Positions 16,068-25,236 are shown, counted from the first letter of the stretch. The stretch: DNA of 28,554 bases from Mageeibacillus sp. UBA5770 (GCA_002418705.1 DIEQ01000092.1:17182-45735); one strand, 5' to 3'. The notes: generated by a model from the letters alone, not told the origin. Numbers and translations are program-made.

Positions 16068-18364
16068 AAGTAAGTCACTCCTATAGCGTCCGTAGATCGT
16101 CGAAGGTATACAATATCAATACCTGAATCTGCTAACGATGTGGCAGGTTTGGTTGTATGTGTCGGTTTCGTTGATTCTGTCGTAGTCGTAGTTGTTGTCG
16201 TTTCATTAGTTGCTGTTGTCGTCGTAACACTCGGTTCCGATGGTGGTGGAGTCGGCTCGATCGTTGGTTCGGTTGGTATTGAAGTCGGCTTTGGAGTCGG
16301 CGTCGGCGTCGGCGTCGGCGTCGGTGTAGCAGTCGGCTTGGGTGTTGGCGTAGGTTTTTGTGTGAACACCGGGGTCAGTGTTACATTTCTGGCAGGCATG
16401 ATAAACGAATATTTTGCATCCGTACTAATTGTGGTGTTATTTTCATCGAGCCATGCAGTAAAAGTATATCCCTTGTCTGGTGTTGCTGTCATTGTTACTG
16501 ATGTCCCGTCGAGGTAGATTCCGTCTCCTGTGGCTTTTCCGCCGACAGCTGCAGTAATGGTAACCTGATAGGGTGCCGGAGTCGGTGTTGGAGTCGGAGT
16601 CGGTGTCGGTGTTATACCCAGTTTCATATTCTGATAATCTTCCGCTGTTCCTACAAAGAGATTGACCGAGGATTTCGGATTAACGGGCGTATTCTCAAGC
16701 GGATCAGAAGACAGGACGATCTGCTGATCTTCAGAAAGAGTCAATGCTGCCGGATTCGTTGTCTGAACCGTACCCAGGTACAGGTCACTGGCTTCGATTG
16801 TCTGCCTGGCTGTTTTAAGCGACAGGCCGGCAAGAACGGGAACTTTGACGGAGCCCACTCCGGAGCTGAGAATCAGAACAACTTCATCACCCGGCATAAC
16901 GGAAGAACCCGCAGGGGGATTGGTCCGGATTACTTTTCCTGTCTCAACCGTCGTGCTCGTCTCTGTCTGTGTTCTTACGAAAAGGCCGAGTACGGTAAGC
17001 TCCTGCTGAACGGCAGCCGGATCCATGTTCAGGTATTCACCGATTGTAATTGGATCCTGCTTCACGCTGACTTTCAGTTCAAGCGAATGGAGGCCGTTAT
17101 CAGGCTTAATTTCAATGCCTTCTTCGATACTTTGCCAGAATACAATGCCCGCTGCATAGTCCGGAGACAGTTCATAGGTTATTGTGTAAGCTTCAAACTT
17201 TTGTTTATCAAAGGTGGCTATGACCTCGTTGATCGGAGAACCGACATAGTTTCCAACCGTAAATGTGGTATTCGGGGTCGAGGAAATATTATCAAAAACC
17301 ACCTTGTAAATCAGCAGACCCGTGCTCAGAAGAACACCGAGGATAACCGTAACAAGAAGAATTACAAGAACATTATCCTTGGTTCTTGATCTTCTTCTCT
17401 TTTCTATCGAATGTTCAATATCCCTGAGCTTCCCGTAATTGGGGTCATGGCGCATGGCCTGCATCTGATTGGTAGGAGAATCAGCTACATCAGATCGGGC
17501 TATTATGCCGTAAGCTCCATTAGGATCAACCATAAGTGCATCAAGCTCTGTCACCATTTCACGCATGGTCGGATAGCGGAAATCAGCTGATTTCTGCATT
17601 CCCTTCTGAATGATCGCGTCAAGTCCGGCCGGTATTCCGGGAACAAACCCGGATGCCAGCGGCGGCGGTTCCTGCAGATGCTTGATGGCAATGGCGACAG
17701 ACGTATCGCCGTCGAAGGGAACACGGCCGGTTATCATTTCAAAAAGCAGGATGCTGAGGGAATATATGTCTGAACTTGGTCCGACCATGGCACCCCTGGC
17801 CTGTTCCGGGGAAAAATAATGAACGGACCCGAGTGCGCCGCCTGACGTCAGGGTTATGGTGTTGCTGGTGGCTGCACGTGCTATGCCGAAATCCGTGACC
17901 TTGGCAATACGGTCCCTGGTAATCAGAATATTATGCGGCTTTATGTCACGGTGAACGATTCCGTTCTGATGTGCATGATCAAGGGCCATGCCGACTTGAA
18001 TTGCGATAGGAACAGCGACACGCCAGTCAAGATGTCCGTTCTGGGTAATCAGTTCCTTCGCAGTAACTCCTTCTACATACTCCTGTACCATATAACGGAA
18101 TTCGCCTTCCTGTCCCACACCAAGAACACGCACGATATTGGGATGTGAAAGAGATGCGGCAGCCTTAGCCTCCGTATCAAACCGCTTGATGAATTCTTCA
18201 TCTGCAGTAAATTCAGGCTTGAGAATCTTTATGGCAACATTAATTCCGGAAGACATGTCGGTCGCCAGGTATACGTTTGCCATACCTCCGCTGCCGACCA
18301 GCCGGGCTATGCGGTATCGTCCGCCCAGAATCATTCCTTCCGGTCCCTGATTTGAAATACTCAT
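16064..18364 (-). CDS. prkC: PASTA-domain Ser/Thr protein kinase with an added InlB B-repeat-like ectodomain
   Basis: Membrane kinase that senses peptidoglycan fragments or lipid II; 766 residues. Cytoplasmic kinase domain: glycine loop GSGGMANVY (24-32), K46, HRDIKPHN with D140, DFG (158-160), SPEQARG. A basic stretch precedes one membrane segment (332-354). Outside are three PASTA repeats (about 366-436, 437-501, 504-573). Unlike ordinary PrkC (about 650 residues), the chain continues with a Thr-Pro linker (585-597), a module of about 70 residues like the divergent InlB B-repeat (599-668: GYTFTAWLDEN, YSFIMPARNVTLTPVF), and a Thr/Pro-rich tail. The start is ATG 18364, overlapping the stp stop as ATGA with AAGGAG 5 nt upstream; an in-frame ATG at 18394 lies inside stp and is less likely. 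Confidence 0.94.
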   Translation of the reverse strand: MSISNQGPEGMILGGRYRIARLVGSGGMANVYLATDMSSGINVAIKILKPEFTADEEFIKRFDTEAKAAASLSHPNIVRVLGVGQEGEFRYMVQEYVEGVTAKELITQNGHLDWRVAVPIAIQVGMALDHAHQNGIVHRDIKPHNILITRDRIAKVTDFGIARAATSNTITLTSGGALGSVHYFSPEQARGAMVGPSSDIYSLSILLFEMITGRVPFDGDTSVAIAIKHLQEPPPLASGFVPGIPAGLDAIIQKGMQKSADFRYPTMREMVTELDALMVDPNGAYGIIARSDVADSPTNQMQAMRHDPNYGKLRDIEHSIEKRRRSRTKDNVLVILLVTVILGVLLSTGLLIYKVVFDNISSTPNTTFTVGNYVGSPINEVIATFDKQKFEAYTITYELSPDYAAGIVFWQSIEEGIEIKPDNGLHSLELKVSVKQDPITIGEYLNMDPAAVQQELTVLGLFVRTQTETSTTVETGKVIRTNPPAGSSVMPGDEVVLILSSGVGSVKVPVLAGLSLKTARQTIEASDLYLGTVQTTNPAALTLSEDQQIVLSSDPLENTPVNPKSSVNLFVGTAEDYQNMKLGITPTPTPTPTPTPAPYQVTITAAVGGKATGDGIYLDGTSVTMTATPDKGYTFTAWLDENNTTISTDAKYSFIMPARNVTLTPVFTQKPTPTPKPTATPTPTPTPTPTPKPTSIPTEPTIEPTPPPSEPSVTTTTATNETTTTTTTTESTKPTHTTKPATSLADSGIDIVYLRRSTDAIGVTYL
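16293..16328 (-). repeat. Hexanucleotide tandem repeat in prkC (Thr-Pro linker)
   Basis: Six units of ggNgtN type, the central four perfect ggcgtc on the plus strand, encode alternating Thr-Pro. Loss or gain of a unit keeps the reading frame, so linker length could vary without inactivating the kinase. Confidence 0.85.
16578..16613 (-). repeat. Degenerate hexanucleotide repeat in prkC (first Thr-Pro linker)
   Basis: Six imperfect ggNgtN units encode the Thr-Pro linker between the last PASTA repeat and the InlB-like domain. Confidence 0.8.
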
Positions 18365-19116
18365 ACAGTCTCCTTGCTCTTTTCCCTGTCGCAATGGATA
18401 AGAATTACCGTCACATTATCTTTGCCGCCTGCCGCGTTAGCCGCACTGATCAGCTGCGCTGCACATGCATCAAGATCCTTGTGGCGTCTCAAAATAGTTC
18501 GGATCTCGCGTTCTTCAACGTAACCGTACAAACCATCCGTACACATAAGAATAAGGTCGCCTTCAGAAATATCAAATGAATATGTATCGGGGGACATGTA
18601 TTCATTCACCCCAAGTGATTTAAGAAGGATGTGTCTCTTGGCATGTGTAAGGGCTTCTTCTTCTGTAATGGAACCGGAGTCAACAAGCTCCTGGACCAGG
18701 GTATGATCAACCGTGAGACGGTCCATGGAAGAACCGTGAAGAAGATATACACGGCAGTCTCCGATGTGCGAAAGATATAATCTCCAGTCACGCAGCACGG
18801 CAATCGTAAGGGTGGTGCCCATACCTCTGTATTCCCTGTCATCCAATGACTGAAGATAGACTCTTACATTGGCTTTTTCTACAAGAAGGCGTAAAGCATC
18901 TTCTATATCGTTTTTCGTTTTTGACGTTTCCAATGCTCTCGGGAGAGCAGAAAGAACGTATTCCACAGCTGTGCGGCTTGCGAGTTCCCCGACTGCATGT
19001 CCGCCCATTCCGTCGGCAATGACAAAGGCCGTATCCTCACCGATAGTAAGGACCGACTGGAAATCTTCGTTATTCTTTCTTACTAGTCCCGTATCAGTAG
19101 CACTGGCGTATCTCAT
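18361..19116 (-). CDS. stp: PP2C-family Ser/Thr protein phosphatase
   Basis: Metal-dependent phosphatase (PrpC/Stp) that reverses PrkC phosphorylation in the cytoplasm. It has 251 residues. PP2C motifs: TDTGLVRKNNED with D18, ADGMGGH (34-40) with D35, MCTDGLYGYV and GGKDNVTVI, which together hold the metal centre. Both ends are 4-bp ATGA overlaps, with rlmN upstream and prkC downstream, which favours balanced kinase/phosphatase synthesis. The ribosome site is weak (AGGAAA about 11 nt upstream), so translation probably depends on coupling to rlmN. Confidence 0.96.
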   Translation of the reverse strand: MRYASATDTGLVRKNNEDFQSVLTIGEDTAFVIADGMGGHAVGELASRTAVEYVLSALPRALETSKTKNDIEDALRLLVEKANVRVYLQSLDDREYRGMGTTLTIAVLRDWRLYLSHIGDCRVYLLHGSSMDRLTVDHTLVQELVDSGSITEEEALTHAKRHILLKSLGVNEYMSPDTYSFDISEGDLILMCTDGLYGYVEEREIRTILRRHKDLDACAAQLISAANAAGGKDNVTVILIHCDREKSKETV

Positions 19117-20153
19117 TTCTGCTCACTTTCCTGTATGCCTCTTCTAAGCTGGCCGCAGGCGGCCATTATGTCAGAACCCATTTCCCGTCGAAGTGTAACT
19201 GTCATTCCCATCTGCTCGAGTGTCTGCTGGAAATTCCTTACACGATCAGATGTACTTCTCCTGTACTGGCTTCCATCAAATTCGTTGGCAGCAATTAAAT
19301 TTATATGGCAGTGTATTCCGCGCAGCCGGGAGCCCAAGTCGCGCGCATCCTGGATCGAATCATTAATCCCCTGAAAAAGAGAATACTCAAAGGTTATTCG
19401 CCTTCCTGTCCGTTCAACATATTGACGGCATGCATCAAGAAGCGTGTCTATGTCAAAACTGTTGGCAACGGGCATCATGCTGCGCCGCAGTAAATCGTTT
19501 GCGGAATGAAGCGACACAGACAAATTAACCTGAAGATTAATACCTATGAATTTTATCATTTGAGGCACCAGTCCGCAAGTTGAGACAGTAATATGGCGGG
19601 CGCCCAGATTGAGACCGGCCGGATCATTGGCTGCATACAGAAAAGCCAGCAGATTATCATAGTTGTCAAAGGGTTCGCCGATGCCCATAACAACGACACT
19701 GTGGATCCTTTCGCCGACTATATCGGATACAACGGTAATCTGTCCGAGCATTTCTCCGGATGTCAGGTCGCGCCCGAATCCGGCGTGCGCAGAAGCACAG
19801 AAAGCACAGCCCATTTTACATCCGGCCTGAGAAGAAATGCATACGGAATACCCGTGCCTGTACTTCATCAGGACCGTCTCCACGCGATGACCGTCATGCA
19901 GGGCGAAAATAAATTTCATCGTACCGTCGATCCCGGATGTCAGTTCCTTTTCAACAGTAAGACCCTGCACAATAAAATCTTCCGTCAGTGCTTTGCGGAT
20001 AGAATCAGGTATGTTCTTCATGCGGGAGGTATCCTGCACACCTTTAACAAACCACTGGTATATCTGTGCAGCACGGTAACGCGGAAAACCTTTATCTTTT
20101 ACCCAGGTCTCCCAATCCGGAAGTGTCAGGTCAAAAACAAATCGTCTGCTCAT
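19113..20153 (-). CDS. rlmN: 23S rRNA (A2503-C2)/tRNA (A37-C2) methyltransferase
   Basis: Radical-SAM enzyme that methylates A2503 of 23S rRNA and A37 of some tRNAs. From ATG 20153 it has 346 residues. The iron-sulfur cluster Cys are C112, C116 and C119 (CKMGCAFC), the methyl-carrying Cys is C333 in AACGQL, and GIGEP and STCGLVP motifs are intact. The frame extends upstream to ATG 20195, but that region lies inside rsmB; ATG 20153 overlaps the rsmB stop as ATGA and has AGGAG about 10 nt upstream. A Cfr resistance enzyme is unlikely, because the gene sits in the conserved rlmN position. Confidence 0.95.
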   Translation of the reverse strand: MSRRFVFDLTLPDWETWVKDKGFPRYRAAQIYQWFVKGVQDTSRMKNIPDSIRKALTEDFIVQGLTVEKELTSGIDGTMKFIFALHDGHRVETVLMKYRHGYSVCISSQAGCKMGCAFCASAHAGFGRDLTSGEMLGQITVVSDIVGERIHSVVVMGIGEPFDNYDNLLAFLYAANDPAGLNLGARHITVSTCGLVPQMIKFIGINLQVNLSVSLHSANDLLRRSMMPVANSFDIDTLLDACRQYVERTGRRITFEYSLFQGINDSIQDARDLGSRLRGIHCHINLIAANEFDGSQYRRSTSDRVRNFQQTLEQMGMTVTLRREMGSDIMAACGQLRRGIQESEQK

Positions 20154-21529
20154 GATTCTTTTCTCCTGAAGCGTGCAATAAAGAATCCGTCGCACCCGTC
20201 CGCATCGGGAAGCAGCTGAAGTCTTCCGTGCAGGGCAGATTCAAGATGTCCGGGATCGAGTCCGATAAGTTTTTCGGGAAGGATATCAGAAAAAGGATAT
20301 TCTTCAAAGTCATTTCTGTTTAGAAGGAACTGATCTGCCTGTTCCCCGTTCTCATGGGGGTTGATCGTGCATGTACTGTATACAAGAGTACCGCCTGGTT
20401 TGACGAAATCAGCCGCCTGGTTCAGTATTGCAGCCTGAACAGGCAGAAGTTCCTGCATCTTTTCATATGTCATGGTAAGGCGGATATCAGGCTTCCGGAG
20501 CAGAAGTCCGAGACCGCTGCAGGGAACATCTGTCAGGACTCTGTCGAAGAAACCGAGATATTGGGGAATCTCTTCGGAAAGGAGAGTCGCATCGGCCGCT
20601 TTTGTTTCAATGCAGCTAAGACCAAGCCTTATCTGGTTCTGTTCCACCATCTCAAGACGGGACTCATTTAAATCAAGAGCTGTGACCAGACCCGTATCTT
20701 CCATAATCTCTGCAATGTGGCAGGACTTCCCGCCCGGGGCAGAACAGACATCAAGAACTCTTTGTCCCTTTTCAGGGGCGAGGATATGCGATGCAAGCAT
20801 GGCACCCTCATCCTGAATCATGAAAAGGCCTTCCTTAAAGCTCGGAAGTTCATATACGGCCCGCCCTGTCAGTCGGAGCCGCAGCGCATCATCCATAAAA
20901 AGTCCGGCCTCAGCCGTTACATCTTCCTGCAAAAGACGCTCTGCAAGGGCATCCTTTGTTATTCGGATGCGGTTGACCCGGGCTGTAAATGAAGGATCTT
21001 TGAGAAAAGCTGCAGCAATGGACTGTGCTCTCTCCTGTCCGTACCATTTGATCAGGCATCCGCTGATTTCGCGGCTCAGGGAATACCGCACATCAAAGCG
21101 CGTATTTTCGGGATCAATCAGACCATCGTCGAATTCCTGTGCCAGTGTTCGCAGAACTGCATTGACAAGCCGGACTCCGCCTTCATTCGTATAAAGTTTG
21201 GCAATTTTCACGGTTTCATTGACCGCTGCAAAAGTCGGGACGGAATGGGCGTAAATGATCTGCCAAAGCCCCATCCGAAGGATGGTATGCACACCAAAAT
21301 CGAGTGTTGCATATTTCTTGCGGAGATTTTTTTCGAGAAAATAATCCAGTGTATAAACGCGGGTTATTGTCCCGTAAAACAAAGCCACCGTAAAGCTTTT
21401 TTCCTGAGGCGTTAGCCGTGTGCTTCGAAGCGATTTCTGGAGAACAATGTTGGAATACGCAGCGTCTTCAAAAACCTCTGAAAGCATATGAAAACACAGG
21501 TTTCTTGATACATCTATCTTTGATCTCAT
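20150..21529 (-). CDS. rsmB: 16S rRNA (cytosine-967-C5)-methyltransferase
   Basis: RsmB/Sun methylates C967 of 16S rRNA using SAM. It has 459 residues: an N-terminal NusB-like RNA-binding domain (about 1-130) and a Rossmann methyltransferase domain. The SAM site is LDVCSAPGGKS (259-269). The two catalytic cysteines are C337 in DVPCSG and C387 in YSTCTINP. GGGGAG is about 5 nt before the ATG. Both ends are 4-bp ATGA overlaps, with fmt and rlmN. Confidence 0.96.
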   Translation of the reverse strand: MRSKIDVSRNLCFHMLSEVFEDAAYSNIVLQKSLRSTRLTPQEKSFTVALFYGTITRVYTLDYFLEKNLRKKYATLDFGVHTILRMGLWQIIYAHSVPTFAAVNETVKIAKLYTNEGGVRLVNAVLRTLAQEFDDGLIDPENTRFDVRYSLSREISGCLIKWYGQERAQSIAAAFLKDPSFTARVNRIRITKDALAERLLQEDVTAEAGLFMDDALRLRLTGRAVYELPSFKEGLFMIQDEGAMLASHILAPEKGQRVLDVCSAPGGKSCHIAEIMEDTGLVTALDLNESRLEMVEQNQIRLGLSCIETKAADATLLSEEIPQYLGFFDRVLTDVPCSGLGLLLRKPDIRLTMTYEKMQELLPVQAAILNQAADFVKPGGTLVYSTCTINPHENGEQADQFLLNRNDFEEYPFSDILPEKLIGLDPGHLESALHGRLQLLPDADGCDGFFIARFRRKES

Positions 21530-22500
21530 GTCTTCTCCCCGCCAAACTGCATTCCTGCCCGATAATTATGTGAGCACTCATGCGAATGCATACGCCGGCA
21601 TGACTGCGGCTGAACATTTGTCAGAGCGATGCAGCCGGAACCGCATGCGACATAAATACCTGATTTTGTCGCCCGGATAATCGTGCCCGGAAGCGGCTTG
21701 TCATAATCCTGTTCAAACACGGAAAGGAGATTCTCCTGGTTTGCCGGAAGATTCGATTCATATATCTTAAATCTCTCGCCTTTTAAAAGCGTAAACGCCC
21801 CCGGCCAGCCGGACAGTGCACGAATCTGATTATGTATCGCTTCCGGAGAGCGTGTCCAGTCAATCAGGCCCTGTTCTTTTCGGATCGGAGGAGAGAGCGT
21901 TGCCAGGCTGTTATCCTGTTGAACCGGTTTTATTGTTCCGGCCAGATACGGGCTGATTGTCTCCAGAAGAAGTTCGGCCCCTATCACAGCAAGTCGGTCC
22001 ATAAGCATTCCCGTGGTCTCATCCGGGTCTATGGAACACTCCCGCCGGCTTAAAATATCTCCGGTGTCCATGCCGGCATCCATCTTCATAATTGTGATTC
22101 CTGCAACTTTATCCCCGTTAAGAATAGCCCACTGTACAGGGGCAGCCCCTCTGTAACGCGGCAGCAGCGATGCATGCACGTTAAGACACCCAAATGCCGG
22201 AACATCAAGGACAGTGCCAGGCAGTATTTTGCCGTACGCTGCTGTAATGATCAGATCGGGAGCCCAGGCTTTCATCTGTTCAAGGAATTCCTCCGTACGA
22301 AGCGAAGATGGCTGCGATACAGGAATGCCGTATGACATAGCCATAATCTTGGCCGGAGGGGCTGTCAGGGTCATATGTCTTCCGACTGGCTTATCAGGCT
22401 GAGTGACACAGGCAGCTACATCATAGCCGGCCTTATACAGGCTATCAAGAACGGTTGCCGCAAATTCGGGGGTCCCGAGAAAAACTATACGCTTACTCAA
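21526..22500 (-). CDS. fmt: Methionyl-tRNA formyltransferase
   Basis: Formylates Met-tRNAi with 10-formyl-tetrahydrofolate for translation initiation. It has 324 residues. The catalytic triad N107, H109 and D145 is present, with the signature SLLPRYRGAAP (111-121). The N-terminus IVFLGTPEFA is the conserved start of the family and requires initiation at the TTG at 22498-22500; no ATG is available until codon 43. This TTG overlaps the def stop as TTGA, and only a weak GGACG precedes it, so expression probably depends on coupling to def. The C-terminal tRNA-binding domain ends with a His/Cys-rich tail (SCRRMHSHECSH). Confidence 0.95.
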   Translation of the reverse strand: MSKRIVFLGTPEFAATVLDSLYKAGYDVAACVTQPDKPVGRHMTLTAPPAKIMAMSYGIPVSQPSSLRTEEFLEQMKAWAPDLIITAAYGKILPGTVLDVPAFGCLNVHASLLPRYRGAAPVQWAILNGDKVAGITIMKMDAGMDTGDILSRRECSIDPDETTGMLMDRLAVIGAELLLETISPYLAGTIKPVQQDNSLATLSPPIRKEQGLIDWTRSPEAIHNQIRALSGWPGAFTLLKGERFKIYESNLPANQENLLSVFEQDYDKPLPGTIIRATKSGIYVACGSGCIALTNVQPQSCRRMHSHECSHNYRAGMQFGGEKT

Positions 22501-22961
22501 TTGGAAACAACGTCCCCCTTTACCTTGTCAATGAAAAGAATTCCGTTAAGATGATCATTCTCATGACAAATGCATATGGCCAGAAAGCCGGCTGCATGAA
22601 GCTCAAAGGGATTGCCGTGGCGGTCAAGGGCCTTAATCGTCAGTTCTTCAGGGCGCTCAACGTCACCTGACTTGCCCGGAACAGACAGGCAGCCTTCATT
22701 AGACAGTACGGATCCCTTCATGTCTGATATAACCGGATTAATAAATTCATGGAGACCAGTTCCGTCTCCTACGTCACAAATAAAAATACGCTTGACCATG
22801 CCTACCTGGGGAGCAGCCAGCCCAACACCGCGGTGCTCAAAATACATAGTGTCAGCCATATCGTCTAAAAGCTGCCTTGTTCTGTCATCTATAACGGTAA
22901 CCTCACGGCAAACCTTCCTAAGGACTTCATCGCCCACTGTTACAATTTCACGTAATGCCAT
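22497..22961 (-). CDS. def: Peptide deformylase
   Basis: Metallohydrolase that removes the formyl group added through Fmt. From ATG 22961 it has 154 residues, the usual length. The three family motifs are present: GVGLAAPQ (45-52), EGCLS with metal ligand C91, and HENDH (133-137) giving H133, E134 and H137. The frame continues upstream to ATG 23177, but that stretch overlaps the end of priA and is not deformylase-like. AAGGGA stands about 10 nt before the chosen ATG. It starts 40 bp after priA. Confidence 0.96.
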   Translation of the reverse strand: MALREIVTVGDEVLRKVCREVTVIDDRTRQLLDDMADTMYFEHRGVGLAAPQVGMVKRIFICDVGDGTGLHEFINPVISDMKGSVLSNEGCLSVPGKSGDVERPEELTIKALDRHGNPFELHAAGFLAICICHENDHLNGILFIDKVKGDVVSN

Positions 22962-23001
22962 ATTCACACGTCCCTTCAAAATAAGTCTTCTGTTATTTAT
23001 T

Positions 23002-25236
23002 TTACCATAAAGGATCGATGTCCATATAGAGGAGATACCCATCTGTAAAAAAGTGCGTCTGCATGGCAGAAAATAGTTGTGACAGCTGTGATTTTCGATC
23101 ACATTTAATATTAATCCTAAAGCGAAATCTATCACGTAGCCTATATAGCTGAGCCGGTGCAGGTCCATATACTTCAATTCGGACCGAATCAGTCATAGAA
23201 TTTTTTGCCTCAACAAGCGCCTTCATAACATTTTCTGCCTGTTCTTTAGCTGTCTGCTCGTTTTCATGTGACAGCAGAATACTTCCGAGTGCACGAAACG
23301 GAGGATATCCGAGCCGTCGCCTGTACTCAATCTCATTGCTGAAAAACATCTCATAATCCTGCCGCGCTGCGCATACGAGAATATCGTCTTCAGGCTGGTA
23401 TGACTGAATAAAAACGCGGCCGGCTTTCTGTCCCCTGCCCGCGCGGCCGGATGCCTGGGTAATCAGCTGAAACGCCCTCTCACCGGCTCTGAAGTCAGAC
23501 GCCCGAAGAAGCAGATCGGCAGATACAATGCCTACCACGGTTACATCAGGGAAATCATGTCCTTTGGCTATCATCTGTGTACCGACAAGAACACTTGCTT
23601 TTTTTTCCCGGAACTGGCCGAGAAGCCTGGCATGAGCGTCTTTCCCTACGGTTGTATCCTGGTCCATGCGGATGACCGTCTGATCGGGGAATTCTTTCCT
23701 GACCATCTCCTCGAGCTGCTGCGTTCCAAGGCCGAATTTTCCCTGTACAGTGCTTTGACATGACGGGCATACGTCGGGTACTTTATGCGTAAGTCCGCAG
23801 TAATGGCATACCAGAACGGGTTTGCCCGTGCGGCGTGGTGTATGAAGAGTCATCGCCACAGAGCAGTGAGGGCAAAGAACGACCGTTCCGCAGGACCTGC
23901 AAAGTAAAAGGCTCGAATAGCCTCTTTTATTTAAAAACAAAATAACCTGCTCGTTTTTTGCAAAGGCTTCATTCATGGCGGTACGAAGGCTTCGGCTGAA
24001 TATCGACCGGTTCTTATACCGAAGTTCTTCCCTCATGTCGATAATCTCAGTCTTGGGCAGCTGTGCCTCATTTACGCGCTCGGGAAGCGTCAGAAGCGTC
24101 GTATATCCCTTCTTCGCTGAATAATAGGTCTCAACCGCAGGGGTCGCAGAACCTAAAACCAGCACGGCTCCAAGCTGCTGTGCACGCATACGTGCAATAT
24201 CCCTTGCATGATAACGGGGGTGCGTCTCGGATTTATAGGACGAATCCTGTTCCTCGTCTACCAGGATGAGCTTGAGCCTGTTCATTGGAGCAAATACCGC
24301 TGACCGGGCACCGACAACAATACGGGCCCTTCCCTTTCGGATTGAGTCCCATTGCTCATATCTTTCCTTTGGCGTCAGCCTGCTGTGGAGCACAGCTACC
24401 TGTCCAGGGAAACGGCCGGTTATCCATCGGATCATCTGCGGCGTAAGTGAAATTTCCGGTACGAGAAAAAGGACACTGTCGCCCCTTTCAAGCACTTCCT
24501 GAGCACACTGAAGATAGACTTCCGTCTTCCCGCTCCCGGTAATCCCGTAAAGAAGAAATTCCTTTCTGCCTCTGGCAGAGAGAATTTCGCGGATGGCTGA
24601 TTCCTGTGCTTCAGAAGGAGGAAACGGCAGTGTCTTCTCTTCAGTCTCAGCAGTATCATCATCCGGTTCAGAAGGCCTGATCGTTCTTTTTTCGAGTTCA
24701 ATCAGGCCCTTTTTTTTCAGAGTATCAATCGGTGACCTGGATATAGACAGCACATTCATCAGCTCGGCAACCGGAACTTCATCGCAGTCGCAAAGCATTT
24801 CAAGAATACGGATCTGGACAAGACTGTCGAGATCTCCTTCCGACAGTACAGACAGCGCGGTCTCACGGTCAGACAGAAAAGCAACCTGCTGGCTCTTTGA
24901 TTTACGCGTCGTAACTACGGAAGGCACCATAAGGCGTATCGCATCGCCGTACGTACAGGTATAGCGGGAGCGGATATAGGACAGCAGGACAATCTGGTCT
25001 TCAATTACTACCGGAACTTTATCGATAATTCTTCTGATCAGTTTGAGCTCATATTTGGATTCCCGGTCGGGATACACATCCATAACAAGCGCAATGCAGA
25101 TACGGTTTCCGCCGCCAAAGGGAACCTCCACAAACTGTCCCCTGCAAAGATCAGGTTCGAGCTGCTCAGGCACGCGGTAATCATAGATCTGGTCAGTTGT
25201 CAGAACTGAATCCCGCAGAACTACAGATGCCTGCAT
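23002..25236 (-). CDS. priA: Primosomal protein N', replication restart helicase
   Basis: Superfamily 2 3'-5' DNA helicase that reloads the replisome at stalled forks. It has 744 residues. The N-terminal DNA-binding domain (about 1-105) and winged helix are followed by helicase motifs: Walker A GITGSGKTE (231-239), DEEQ (327-330) and GSATP (362-366). Eight zinc-binding Cys are at 446, 449, 455, 458, 477, 480, 490 and 493. The later helicase motifs (GTQMIAKGHDFPDV, QASGRAGRG) are intact. AGGGGA lies about 4 nt before the ATG. It starts 54 bp after the polC stop. Confidence 0.97.
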   Translation of the reverse strand: MQASVVLRDSVLTTDQIYDYRVPEQLEPDLCRGQFVEVPFGGGNRICIALVMDVYPDRESKYELKLIRRIIDKVPVVIEDQIVLLSYIRSRYTCTYGDAIRLMVPSVVTTRKSKSQQVAFLSDRETALSVLSEGDLDSLVQIRILEMLCDCDEVPVAELMNVLSISRSPIDTLKKKGLIELEKRTIRPSEPDDDTAETEEKTLPFPPSEAQESAIREILSARGRKEFLLYGITGSGKTEVYLQCAQEVLERGDSVLFLVPEISLTPQMIRWITGRFPGQVAVLHSRLTPKERYEQWDSIRKGRARIVVGARSAVFAPMNRLKLILVDEEQDSSYKSETHPRYHARDIARMRAQQLGAVLVLGSATPAVETYYSAKKGYTTLLTLPERVNEAQLPKTEIIDMREELRYKNRSIFSRSLRTAMNEAFAKNEQVILFLNKRGYSSLLLCRSCGTVVLCPHCSVAMTLHTPRRTGKPVLVCHYCGLTHKVPDVCPSCQSTVQGKFGLGTQQLEEMVRKEFPDQTVIRMDQDTTVGKDAHARLLGQFREKKASVLVGTQMIAKGHDFPDVTVVGIVSADLLLRASDFRAGERAFQLITQASGRAGRGQKAGRVFIQSYQPEDDILVCAARQDYEMFFSNEIEYRRRLGYPPFRALGSILLSHENEQTAKEQAENVMKALVEAKNSMTDSVRIEVYGPAPAQLYRLRDRFRFRINIKCDRKSQLSQLFSAMQTHFFTDGYLLYMDIDPLW

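Noticed and set aside
16140..16517. Plus-strand Gly/Val repeat frame opposite prkC resembling a structural repeat protein
   Set aside because: It is the antisense of the Thr-Pro hexamer repeats of prkC, with no ribosome site of its own.
22962..23177. Upstream extension of peptide deformylase to ATG 23177
   Set aside because: The extra 72 residues overlap the end of priA in another frame and do not resemble any deformylase N-terminus.
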